64,000 bases of DNA from assembly GCA_029959085.1 (NCBI GenBank), contig JARWIR010000002.1, positions 42,776,233 through 42,840,232 of the forward strand, written 5' to 3'. The DNA is from Nemophila menziesii. Taxonomy: Eukaryota > Streptophyta > Magnoliopsida > Boraginales > Hydrophyllaceae. Within the stretch, counting starts at the first letter, position 1. Every line of letters starts with the position of its first letter. The notes below the pieces were generated by a model. The model had not been told where the DNA came from, searched no databases, and saw nothing but the letters and a program-made list of their open reading frames with translations. The position numbers and the translations under genes are program-made. Positions 35,440-45,483 of the stretch are shown piece after piece.

Positions 35440-36400
35440 TAAAGCAAGTTGAGAACATTCTCAAATGACACCATTGATGACCTCACCGATGGGGCAATTA
35501 AGTTATTATCTTCTTCCCGAAGACATCTTCGTCAAAGAGGTTATGTCAAGGCTATCCTTGAATCACTGATAAATTCCAGGTGTTTTTGCAAAGCTTGGTT
35601 TTTTCTGATCTCATCAGCTCGATTTATCCAAACTCACCTAATCAAGAACTCAAAATCCAACAATTATGCCAACCAGAAGGTGATTATACAAGGTATAGAG
35701 TCATCTACTAACAATTTCACTTAGTATGCCTACCCTTATTACTCATATTCTATATGATTTTAGCTCCTAGTGAATTTGAAAAGTAATTTGATTTACCAAT
35801 AAATGATATACCAATAATTGATTCTATTTTCAAGTTTTTTGTCCTTGCAATGGGCTATTTTAATGACTTGTTGTGTGTATCTGTGAGGTCAGGTTCATAT
35901 ATAATCTTTCACCCTTATTTGAAAAATTTCCATAGATTGTGGTTACTTGATAGACCGACCACTAGGGTGTCGTTATGATGAATTAAATGGAGATTATAAA
36001 GTCATATTACTTAATGGTGTTGCTATAAATTATATTGAGAGTAAGATTTATAGTATAAATAATAATTTTTGGAGATAATTGAAGAGCCGCCCAAGTAAGA
36101 ACTTTTACATTTTGATAAATGGTCTTTTAGTCTCCACAAAACTTCACTGACCAACATGTTTTTAGGGGCCAATTGGAGAAGACACTTTGAAGTCTCATTA
36201 TGAAAAGATTATGTTGATTTCTCATAAACAATCTTAAGACTATTTTTATGGATTTTCAGAAGATTATGATGATGCTCAAAACAATTCATTGCCTCATTTT
36301 GCCAACCAGAACATCCTCACTAGCAACAACAAGTTAAATATCGGTTTTTTTGAAATATTTAAGGTCAATAGTTGTTCTAGTTGTTAATTAGGAGAAAAAT
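35440..36400 (+). pseudogene. F-box protein pseudogene 2
   Basis: It is a diverged copy of F-box pseudogene 1. The frame at 35449-35724 contains SRRHLRQRGYVKAILESL, a degraded F-box with CFCKAWFFLISSARFIQTHL, and the same SKSNNYANQK segment. Downstream frames recover RPLGCRYDELNGDYKVILL, SKIYSINNNFWR and a longer C-terminal part (to about 36390) that copy 1 has lost. Stops and frame changes occur throughout. A conserved short stretch shared with copy 1 (KNSKSNNYANQK) points to a lineage-specific F-box family. Confidence 0.8.
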
Positions 36401-36765
36401 ACTCTTCAATTTTATTAAAAAAATATATAAGTTAAAATTTGATATATATTTATTTTATTTTTTGTATTGTTCTTATCATTTGTTATTGATCAGTACACTA
36501 CAATTATAAATACTATAAATATATAGTTAGTAAAATATCTTTTGTATACTTTTGGAAAGACATGATATATTTAACTATATATGGACCTATTGTCAACTTA
36601 CCTCCCTTTTCCCAAGGGACCTATAAGATAAACAGATATACATATCTATATTGAATCATTTATTTAAAATTAATATTAACAATAATTTTTTTAAATGCAG
36701 GAGGCAATTGAAATCAATATGAAAGACAAGACGAGAATCAAACATATCTTGAACTATTTAAAAGA
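36401..36765. other. AT-rich DNA between F-box pseudogene 2 and the first Helitron
   Basis: No gene is recognised. It is probably the 3' flank of the F-box locus. Confidence 0.4.
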
Positions 36766-37319
36766 ATAGAAATGCCGCGTACCTGAAGGTACTTAGGCCA
36801 AAATGAATTCGAAATAGGAAAACTTTATTTGATATTTGAGAGATTAACGCTATATAGTCACTATTTGACAAAAATACAATTTTTTAAAATTTAATTTTTT
36901 TATACGAAAGTGAAGATACAGAGAGTTAGTAGTTTAAAATTAATAATCAAACCAGAAATTTACATATAATCATGATAATAATATCCAAAATCATATAATG
37001 AATCCAATAATTCATATAAAAAACACAAACTTGGTGTTCTTAGTCATTATCTACTTCAGTTATAAGCTTGTCAAACATTAAGGCACAGTCTTAAAATATT
37101 ACAAAAAACTTAGCTCAACCTTGGAGTTTAGTGTAGTGTGTAACTGTTTCAACTTTGGTATTAATCTTCCATTTAATTCTATAGCAGCCGCTATATGCAT
37201 AACCTAAACATCAAGATGAAAGTAAATTATAAATATCCACCAATACACTGTAAAAAATTCAAATAAGAATTACTCCGAAAGACCATATTATAGTTTTGAA
37301 TCTTAGTATCGATTCTTAC

Positions 37320-37770
37320 AGTTCAAATAAGAGTGTAATTTTTGCATAATATAGGGACATAAGTGCAATTAGATTTTCTAGTGCATATTCATGTCTCAGT
37401 GTTTGCATCAGTGTGCTATATAGTGCATTTTTTGTATAATATAGGGACCTATAGTGCAATAGAATCCTGATCTCTTCTAGTGCACGTTCATGTCTCAGTG
37501 TTTGCAACAATGGGTGATATAGTGCATTTTTACAGCATATAGGGACCTATACTGCAACTTTTGCATTTTTTAAGGACTTGAGTGCAATTAGAGAATCCTG
37601 GCTCTTTTAGATGTATGTGTCTCTTTTCCGAGTGGCCTATAATGCTTTTCCCCATAGTATAGGGGTCTTTAGTGCAATTTTTGCCTCATATAGGGACCTA
37701 TAGTGCAATTTTTGCATTATATAGGGACATAAGAGCAATTAGATAATCTTACTCTCTTAAGCTGATATGC
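37320..37770. repeat. Tandem array of 'atatagggacctatagtgcaatttttgca' units
   Basis: The words 'tatagggacctatagtgcaat' and 'tttttgcat(a)ata' alternate several times. It is the reverse-orientation relative of the array at 18927-19690. It lies inside Helitron H1. Confidence 0.7.
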
Positions 37771-38035
37771 AAAAATTGAACTATATGATCCCTATACTAT
37801 GCAAAAAATGCACAATAGATCCTGGTATTAACTTTATTTACATTAATTACACGATAAGTCTTTGTAATAAAGCAAGCTTACCAAAGAATTTGTATTTCAA
37901 ACAAAATTTTACTGGTTAAAAACAATTATTCAGGTAATGTTAGAACTGCGTATACCAAAACACATAAATAACTGTAGTTCAAGGACCATTTTGAAAATAT
38001 TAAAACTACCTGTCAATATTCAACCGAAGGATTAT

Positions 38036-38126
38036 GTTAAGCATAAGCGGTAAGTAACCGCCTCAAAGCATTCCTTCCATCTTCATCTAAAGCAGGATGG
38101 ACCGGAAAAGTTCGAGGTAAAATCCT
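38036..38126 (-). pseudogene. Captured exon of a TBC-domain (Rab-GAP) gene
   Basis: After an AG acceptor at about 38127 the - strand reads ILPRTFPVHPALDEDG, then RNALRRLLTAYA, then a stop. This matches the start of the TBC domain of plant Rab GTPase-activating proteins, where RTFPGHPALDE is characteristic. TBC proteins speed GTP hydrolysis by Rab GTPases through an Arg finger further upstream and a Gln finger downstream; neither is in this piece. It is a single exon inside Helitron H1, hence a captured fragment. Confidence 0.7.
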
Positions 38127-38270
38127 ATGGATAAATAATCAAATTTCAGGGACTAAAGTGCAAAATCAAAAATTAACTTTTTATTAATGGTAAAAATCGT
38201 ACCTTTTAAAAGAATTTGATTCGCCCATTTATTTGGAGATATTGTATTTATAGCCAGCACCTTCTTTAGA

Positions 38271-38326
38271 ATCAGCTTTGCAATATATTGATATCTTGAT
38301 CAGCTTTGCAATATATTGATATCTTG
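38271..38326. repeat. Perfect 28-bp tandem duplication in Helitron H1
   Basis: Bases 38271-38298 and 38299-38326 are identical. They lie in exon-like captured sequence next to the TBC exon. Confidence 0.9.
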
Positions 38327-38559
38327 GTGCAGGAATTCGATTGCGTGAAGATGATGGACCAATTTATGAACTCTCCAAGAAAACCCTTTGCAGCTTCAAC
38401 TTGTGCTTCAGTACATTCATGAACATCACTTCAGTTTATTCACTTCCGGATCCGACCTGCTATATCCAATGCAAAGCATTGAAATAAAAACCAATTAACT
38501 CCTCTATCGTTCATTTGATCGAACGTATTGAGCGCGATTGAGACTGATTGTATAAAAGC

Positions 38560-39010
38560 AAATTAATGAGTTTGTGGCCTGCCATCGCCACTTGTACTCC
38601 AACTAATCCGCCACATCATAACCACCTTCCATCGCCGTGATAATTTCTCTAACGAACCAAAATTGAAATTGAAATTGAAACTGAAATTGAAATCTGAAAT
38701 CAAACAAAGCCTCGATCGATAGATCAAACTGAAGGTCCATGGTGAAGGTGAGGCTGAGATTGATGGTGAAGGTTGGTTGTGAAAGTTTGTGTGCTATGAG
38801 GGAACGTTCGTGGACAGTGGACAGAGGGGGTGATTGTGAACGGAGGAGGTGATTTGATGGTGTTGGGTGTGGCGTTGTGAATGAAAGTTGAAGGAAAGAA
38901 GCTGAGGGAGAAAGATGCTAGTGTTGGTGAGATTTTGAGGCGGCCTCGCCGGTGAGGTGAGCTTTGGCTGTGCCATGAGCTTGACGGTGAGCGAACGGAG
39001 AGGCTAGAGA
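38560..39010 (-). other. GC-richer 5' zone of Helitron H1
   Basis: It is clearly richer in G and C than its surroundings, with GGTGA/GGTGG-rich words. A similar GC-rich zone occupies the same place next to the 5' end of H2. It may carry a promoter or leader. ORFs across it are low-complexity and not counted as genes. Confidence 0.4.
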
Positions 39011-39229
39011 GTTAATTGTGACTTTTTTTTGTGTTGTGAAATGTGAATGAACAAAAGGAAAAAGTGACAGGGTGCATGATTAGAGGAGAGAGAAATTTCT
39101 TTTATACAACCATCACTTATGTTTTGCCTGAATTGATCCTGGCCACCACTTATTTTTTTGAATCGATCTTGGCCACCACTTAAGTGGGTAAAGTAGGACC
39201 GTAGGAAAAACTTTGAAATATAATATAGA

Positions 39230-40180
39230 TTAGGTATTGCCCGAAGCCACTTCGAACAATTTAAAATTCGAATGTAAATTTATATTTAAGAACACGATAT
39301 ATTCTTCGAAAAACCCGTGCCTGAAGACACTTTAACAATATTAATTTACAAAAATAAATATTACACTGGATAAACAAAATTTCTTGAGATAAAAATAAAT
39401 TTAAAAAATTTCAATAGCGACATAAATTATAAATCATTCAACCAAAATATACTTTAATGTAATACAAAATAAAAATCTCAAATATTTGAGATGACATGAA
39501 TACAAAATAGCCCATAACTACTAAATGTCTTTTTTCTTGAATCTTTTCAATATTCTTATCACGTTTTTTGTGCATCTGTCTCATAACTCTACAAAACGTG
39601 GATATATCAACATACATATATCGCTCGATTTGGGGAACCGCGACAATAACCTACATATTTGAAATATTGTAATTAAGTATGTATTACAAATATAAATAAT
39701 ATAACGGTATAAACTATGAGTAATTTTACCATGTGATTGCACGTCTTCCTTTTTTCCAATCAGCATTCATAAGTTGCTTCCAATTCTACATATAATTAAA
39801 AATAATTATTTTGTAATAAGCTTTACTCACATTAAAGAAAAGTTTTATTTATTTCTAACTTGTGGTGATTTTAATCGATAAAATTCCTCCTTATCCCATA
39901 ATGTTACAATCACATTTTGCGATTGAAGGAACTGAACCTACAATTTGAATTCATAATTACACTTCAAAAATAATATACACAACCAAAATACGTAATGCGT
40001 ATAAGATAGGTTAACTTACGGTTTCTATGAGATTTCTGTTAGCCTGGAAAAATAGTACTGTTTAGCAAAGAACTATACAAATAGTAAAATAAACACAAAA
40101 AATTACTTACGACACGACTCTTGTAGACAATCATTTTTTTAGTGTTAATAAAACATGTGGAGTAGTAACAACATTGTATA
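39230..40180 (-). mobile_element. Helitron H3, 3' end and internal part, abutting H1
   Basis: On the - strand the left edge ends in CTAA (39233-39230), preceded by a perfect short hairpin CGAAG-CCA-CTTCG (39242-39254) eight bases inside. This is the standard Helitron 3' structure. The next base outward is the first base of H1, so the two are joined exactly at 39229/39230 with the expected A|T context. The 5' end of H3 was not found; the given right limit is only the end of the exon chain. It may extend through the site of element 2. Confidence 0.6.
39581..40133 (-). pseudogene. Chain of five captured exons of an unidentified gene
   Basis: Five exon-like blocks with GT donors and AG acceptors lie at 40133-40111, 40043-40020, 39937-39860, 39785-39730 and 39650-39581. 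Spliced on paper they give one open frame of about 77 codons. It contains ANRNLIET, VQFLQSQNVIVTLWDKEEFY, NWKQLMNADWKKGRRAIT and LLSRFPKSSDICMLIYPRF, and ends at a TGA at 39583. Two donors match the GTAAGT consensus. I do not recognise the protein. Short exons with good splice sites inside a Helitron point to a captured fragment of a normal plant gene. Confidence 0.55.
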
Positions 40181-40709
40181 TTAGTTATTATATATTAACA
40201 AAATTTAAATATCATGTATTTACTAAATAGTTATCTTGAATGATTTAATCTTTTCATATAAAAAGTGAAATTTAGGATAATGATAAATTGAACAATAAAC
40301 TCTTATCTATCATTTAAATTTTTTATTATTTGTCGTTATATATTAACTAACTTTAATACCGAAATAAAATTAATATGTCTCAACAAAAGTTATTATTCAT
40401 TAAAAACAGTAGAAACTATTACAAACAGTTTATTCATCAATAGGTTGGATGGAGTAAGACAATATTTTGATATGAGGTATATCATAAACACTTGATTAAC
40501 TCTAAAAAATTCCCTAAACCTATTAGATCTAGACAATTCAATTAAGTACTAATCGGAAGTTGCTAGAATCATGTCGGCCATAATGGTGTCATACATCATG
40601 GTTAATTCCACGTCATCAAGTAAACTTTCGAGTTCTGACAAACTGACCATCGTATTGAGTCGTGGAAGTATACTTGTCACAGGCTAATGAGATGGGAGCG
40701 TCTAAACAA

Positions 40710-40886
40710 TCACGTATAACAAAGCGGGAAATCTAAAGGATAGTTATCTCTCTTAAAGGCGTTATATCGTAATTCTTTTCTTTTTATGTGTGAGTACACG
40801 TCGTGTGTTATATTCATTGGTGCACTAACAAACTCATACCACCTAAGATAAGTTTCATAAATTTCGCCAGACTCGTCATAGACATC
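40710..40886 (-). pseudogene. ORF interrupted by element 2 (other part at 49376-49413)
   Basis: Joining the two flanks of element 2 with one copy of the ACATC duplication gives an ORF of 69 codons. It runs from an ATG at 49413-49411 to a TGA at 40712-40710. It includes DESGEIYETYLRWYEFVS and HDVYSHIKRKELRYNAF. I do not recognise it. It may belong to the same captured gene set as the exons at 39581-40133, which lie downstream in the same orientation, or it may be chance. It is broken by the 8.5-kb insertion. Confidence 0.4.
40882..40886. repeat. Target-site duplication ACATC, left copy
   Basis: An exact match to 49376-49380 on the other side of element 2. Confidence 0.9.
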
Positions 40887-42394
40887 TGGTGGGGGAAAAG
40901 GTGTGATAAATAAATAGATAAATAAGAATAATAATAAAGAGCACACACTCTTGAGAACCACGGAACTCACTGCAAGTATCACAGATCGTTTGCAAGTTTT
41001 AATGATAAGTCAAGTTCGTTTGCAGGGATTGTATCCGTTAGATCTACTTATATTTAACAAGCGTAGATGAATTTAGATGTTTTAAATAAAAATATAAAAA
41101 GATGAAATAACAATCTACGCAATTAAATAATTAAAACAAATAAACAAAACAAATAACTAAATATGAATGTAAATCAAATAGATTAGGATTACTAATATGA
41201 GTCTATTACTAAATCGTTATTCTAACCTGACACAGATTAATCATTATATATTAACCAGGATTCTAAATTCTACCTAGCCTTTTCTAGACTTAGGAGCAAC
41301 CTCTCCATTACTAGGGATTCCTAAGTAATGATTGGTGATTAAATCAAACCTTAATGGCTATCTAGTTAAGCAAGGGATCAAAACTAGACGATTATGTGGT
41401 GTTGTCACTAACTAAGAATAATCCTAAGATTGACCAAATCTAAGGTGTAAAAATAAGTCAAAACATATAATAACAATATACGCCAAGCTCAATCAATTAA
41501 AATAACAAATAGTATTTAAAGACAAAATAATAATCCAACAATTAAAAGTAAACTTACAGAATAAAAGCTTAGAAATATGGTTGAGAATAGATCTATAGCT
41601 AATTACTCAAAATATAGAGAAGGTGAGATGTAAAAGAGGAGTTTGTCAGTCTCCAATCTTCTTCTTCTTGTCTTCCTCCACAGGTCAGCTTGCTTCTTGA
41701 ATGAATAGCTTGATTCTAAGGATGAATATTAATGTAAAGGACTAAGCTATTGTTTATAATTTAAGCTAATGTTTAGAACTGAGCAAGGACATGTTTACAA
41801 TGGTATAAGGGTGTATTTATAGGTGTCTTGGAAGCCTAATTCGTTTTCTAGAAGGAGAAGTAAGTAGTGGACTCCAAGCCCAACTCAAATTCGTAACCCT
41901 AAAAACGTGCAATCAGGCCCGTTTTTCATTTGGCTCTAGCAGCTTCAATACTCATCCGTTTGACGCGTATGAGTACATCAAATTCATCGTCTCGGAAAGA
42001 TCTTTGACTTTTCTCTTTACCGTTTCTCCAAATTCCACACCGTTCATGAGATATAAGCTGATTTGTGGTCGTAGGTGCAGAAATTCAAGATTAAGGCAGC
42101 TTTTCCTTTTCCAAGTTTTTAGCTTTTATTTCCTTATCTCCAATTACCATGTCTATCTCTTTCCATATCTTGTAGTCTTTGATTTGGAATCTAATTAATC
42201 TCCATAATTATCTTTAAAGCTTCACACTGAATAAATAATTAAACCCAATATGCTCTAAAAATATTATTTTACTAAATCAAGACTCAAAATAGGAAAGTGT
42301 AGCATTTCTCATGAAAATCGACTATAATGACTTCTAAATCACTAAAAATGATGTCTCATCCTAATATAAATCTATCACAAATGAGGAGACATCA
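40887..42394 (-). repeat. 3' LTR of element 2
   Basis: It is collinear with 47870-49375, with a few dozen scattered differences by eye. The U3-terminal inverted repeat TGATGTCTC/GAGACATCA is at 42394-42386 and 42357-42349. The probable TATA box TATAAATA (- strand) is at 41821-41814. Confidence 0.93.
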
Positions 42395-42411
42395 AGACCC
42401 CCAACTCAAAG
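42395..42411 (-). promoter_or_regulatory. Polypurine tract region of element 2
   Basis: On the - strand CTTTGAGTTGGGGGTCT lies immediately before the 3' LTR, the same G run as in element 1. Confidence 0.7.
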
Positions 42412-42430
42412 TTGTATCGTCCCGATACAA
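42412..42430 (-). promoter_or_regulatory. Conserved stem-loop 17 nt upstream of the 3' LTR (element 2)
   Basis: On the - strand TTGTATCG, loop GGA, CGATACAA: an 8-bp perfect stem ending 17 nt from the LTR. It has the same loop, stem length and spacing as element 1, but several stem pairs differ between the elements. Confidence 0.75.
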
Positions 42431-44860
42431 TAAAGATAAAAACAAAGGGAAGTCTCTAAATACACACCTAGGTCAATTAAGCACAGAAGACAGAAGATAG
42501 AAGAATATGGAGAATAGACTCGAAGCAACTACTCGGAAAATTTCATGTAATAATATTTATAAACTACATACCTGTACACTTCTCATATCCACAATCAACA
42601 CGGCTTGAATTCAAGATTAGATTAGCTTCGCAATGTAAGAAGGAGAGAAACTTTACTCAGTTTACCAAGGAAGCTATAGATTGTTCATTGAACTTCACTA
42701 GTATCCAAAGATTGGCTCAATCACTTCTCGATTACATAGCAAAGAATAAAAGGTCTTTAAGGTTGTAATTTAGGCTTAGGGACGGTATGATAAGTATATT
42801 TGGATAAATTTAGAGTGAGGTTTTGGCTCTCTCCTCACTAGCCATCAACGAATCACCCTAGAGCTTGAGTTACTCTCATAAAACGTTCTCACTCAACCCA
42901 ATTAATTCTTGATGCATAATTTAGCATCCCCAATAACCCAATTAAAGTATAAGATGTTCAATTGAAAATTCCACTTTGCCGGTCCGAATATATATATTTT
43001 CTTTTCAAATCAATTTTTTCTTTTGTATAGCCATGACTCTCTTTTAATGTTGAGATATCACGCTATTTTTCTCATATATATATATATATATATATTTTCT
43101 TTTAATGCCCTTGTTGGCAAATTTAGCTCGTAGCTTCTTTTTCATTCACTATTACCCCGGTAAAGGGTTACAATACAAATCTGTGAAACATCGTCACTAT
43201 AAAGCAGAAAGCAAAATTAATAAGCTCAAAAATCCCAACCCAATAACCATTCCCATAATGGTGGACCCACCACCCCAAACTCAAGCTCTAAAACAACTGT
43301 CTATGCATCGCGATTCGAGTGCGGGTCATATGGAAAAGTCCTATAATCTAAAGGGATATGGCTTATAACGTGGTTCAATAAAAAGCTTTAGAAAGGCTAG
43401 AAGGGGCTGAGAAGGATATAACATATTAAATTCAAAATTAACAAGGTGAGAAGGTATAAAAAGGCTTCAAGGGCTTCAATATGAAAGAACCGCCTTAATC
43501 ACTTTCTACACTATGTAATTTCGTTATTTTCTTACCTTTAGCACTTTCATCAAATAGTTTATCAACTACCTTGGATCTCACGGCCTACACACTTCTCAAG
43601 GTTCCCTAAGATCGAACATACTTTCTATCGCATTGCTTACTAATCTGTTCTTTACTATCAATGTGTGTTTTCCTGCAAATACTCAAAGCATACAAAATAA
43701 AATAGCTCATAAACATACTACTTCCTATCATTAACTTACTGAGCTTATGCTTTTAAGCTATTAAACACACTCTACATACATCTAAACCTTCAAAAAATTT
43801 AATTTTACCTAAAAACAAAAAAAAATGGAGATGAGAGACAACGAATCCCCACACCCCCAACTCAAAAATGAGCTGTGTCCCCACGACTCGAAAAGACTCG
43901 AAAATAAAATAAAAGAAAATTAAAATTTCACAGATATTGCACATATAGAAAAGGTAAGGAAGAAAGAAAACATACTCTTCGAGGCTATATACCTCGCCTG
44001 ATCTATACCCGAAATAGGGTGCAGTGCTTTCATGTATGTAAATTTCTATGTATCACCAATTTCGCATTCCCTTACATCTTCTTATGCTCCATCCCAATCA
44101 ATAACACTCTAGAAATCTCTTGTTTATCTTCTTCCTACTTTGCTCTTTGGATAATCTATCATGTGACAGTTGTTCATCTATGAATATGTTTTGAACACAG
44201 CTACTAGCGTCCCAGAAGCTCTTGTTCCTCTTGGGTTAAAGGACTATCGATTGTAGAGGTTGTGGCGTCTTCCTTTTGAAAGTTTAAACCTTTTTGTTCT
44301 TTGAATTCACCACAGCTAGCTTTCCTCTATTCTCTTGATCCGATTTTCCTTGTAATTTATTCCCAAACTAGTACCCATCTCAATTGAAATCTTGTAGAGC
44401 TTACCCAATACCTTGCTTTGATTTTTCATATCCCTTAACACTTGATAATATCTCTATTCTCTTTGTCATCTCTTTTGACCCCCAACTCAAAGCTTTAAAC
44501 ACTCTTGAAATTTGTAACATGATCATAGGTGGAACAAGCTTTATTTTGGTTAAGAAGGGTATTAGGATGACAATTCTTCATGTGGGTATGATTGAATCAA
44601 GCTTGATGTGGGTTTAAGGAATTTGAGAAGAAGATTTTGAAATTCATGTTTTTGATTCTTGGGTTCTAGGTGTTTTGATATGATTTGGGTGCTTGAATCT
44701 TCTTTGTAATGATGTAGGTAAGGATTTGAATGAGAATTCATGGTGATTTGGTAGTGTTTTGATGTTAGGTGAAGGTTTGTTGAAGCTTCAATGGAGTTAG
44801 GAGAGTTTTGGAGAAGAGAAAGAGGCTTAAGGTTTACGAAATTCGAAATTATGAGCATTA
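42431..44860 (-). other. Untranslated 3' internal region of element 2 with an ORF3 relic
   Basis: The leader that precedes ORF3 in element 1 is recognisable here (44860-44560). Near 44485, 'gagttgggggtcaaaagagatga' (- strand) corresponds to the ORF3 start context of element 1, but the frame closes after about 20 codons. ORF3 is therefore lost. The remainder is non-coding and resembles the Athila remnants at 27640-28860 and 34460-34900. A short AT microsatellite lies at about 43074-43095. Confidence 0.65.
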
Positions 44861-44904
44861 CATCTTCTTATAGCCTTGAAACCCTTTCTTTTCTCTCTCT
44901 GGCG

Positions 44905-45265
44905 GCTCGTGCGGACCATCCCTGCGGACCATGGGTGTACCGCGGGGTACACCGCAGCTTCTGTTGCTCGAAAAATTTTACCCACTGGATAATACCCGTG
45001 GTACAACCCGTGGCACGCGTTTTTGACCTTGCGGACCATGGCGCGGTACACTGGAGGGTACCCCGCGCCTTCTGTAGCTTTCCACGTCAAAATACCCGTG
45101 GACCTACCCCGTGGCACGTGTTTTGACCTTGCGGACCATGGCACGGTATAGGGGGTAGTCCGCGGGTCAATTTTTTCTTTGTTCTGGACACGACCCGTGG
45201 CTCCACCCGTGGTACAGGTTTTGACCCTGCGGTGCATACCTGCGGACTAGGGGTTGTCCGCGGGG
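44905..45265. repeat. GC-rich array of GCGGACCATG / CCCGTGG units in element 2
   Basis: Units of about 100-107 bp begin with 'gcggaccatgg' near 44924, 45031 and 45131; a partial fourth starts near 45229. Each pairs a GGTAC-centred near-palindrome with 'acccgtgg' words. It occupies the same place (after pol, before the ORF3 leader) as the CCGGG palindrome array of element 1, but the sequence differs. Confidence 0.75.
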
Positions 45266-45483
45266 GTCATTCCTTCGCTCCGAAAATTTTCGTTTTCTTC
45301 CCTAACTCGATTTCTCTATTACCTAATCATCAAAACACTAATACCTTCCTCAAATATGCAATATCAACTAAAAATAACTAAACTAAACTAAAACTAAAAC
45401 ATAAAAGCATAAAAATTACAATGGGATGTCTCCCAAAGGGCACTTTTGTTGAACGTCTTTCAAAGTTAGACGAGTTACCTCGG

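Larger units (their letters stand above)
36766..39229 (-). mobile_element. Helitron H1 with captured gene fragments
   Basis: The right edge, read on the - strand, is TCTATATTATATTTC followed inside by 'agtggtggccaagatcgat'-type sequence. Helitron H2 has the same terminal word TCTATATTATATT and the same 'gtggccaggatc' block, and both start with TC next to a flanking A, as Helitrons do. The proposed left edge (about 36766) has an ATAG next to an inverted pair GTACCT/AGGTAC that fits a 3' hairpin, but it is degraded and uncertain. Inside are a GC-richer 5' zone (38560-39010), a TBC-domain exon and a tandem-repeat array. No Rep/helicase gene is present, so it is non-autonomous. Confidence 0.6.

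Noticed and set aside
43105..43368. 87-codon + strand ORF in element 2
   Set aside because: It is antisense to the element, lies in the untranslated 3' region and is not open in the related remnants at 28260 and 63680.
44791..45237. 111- and 136-codon ORFs on opposite strands
   Set aside because: Both are produced by the GC-rich array of element 2 and have repeat-derived composition.
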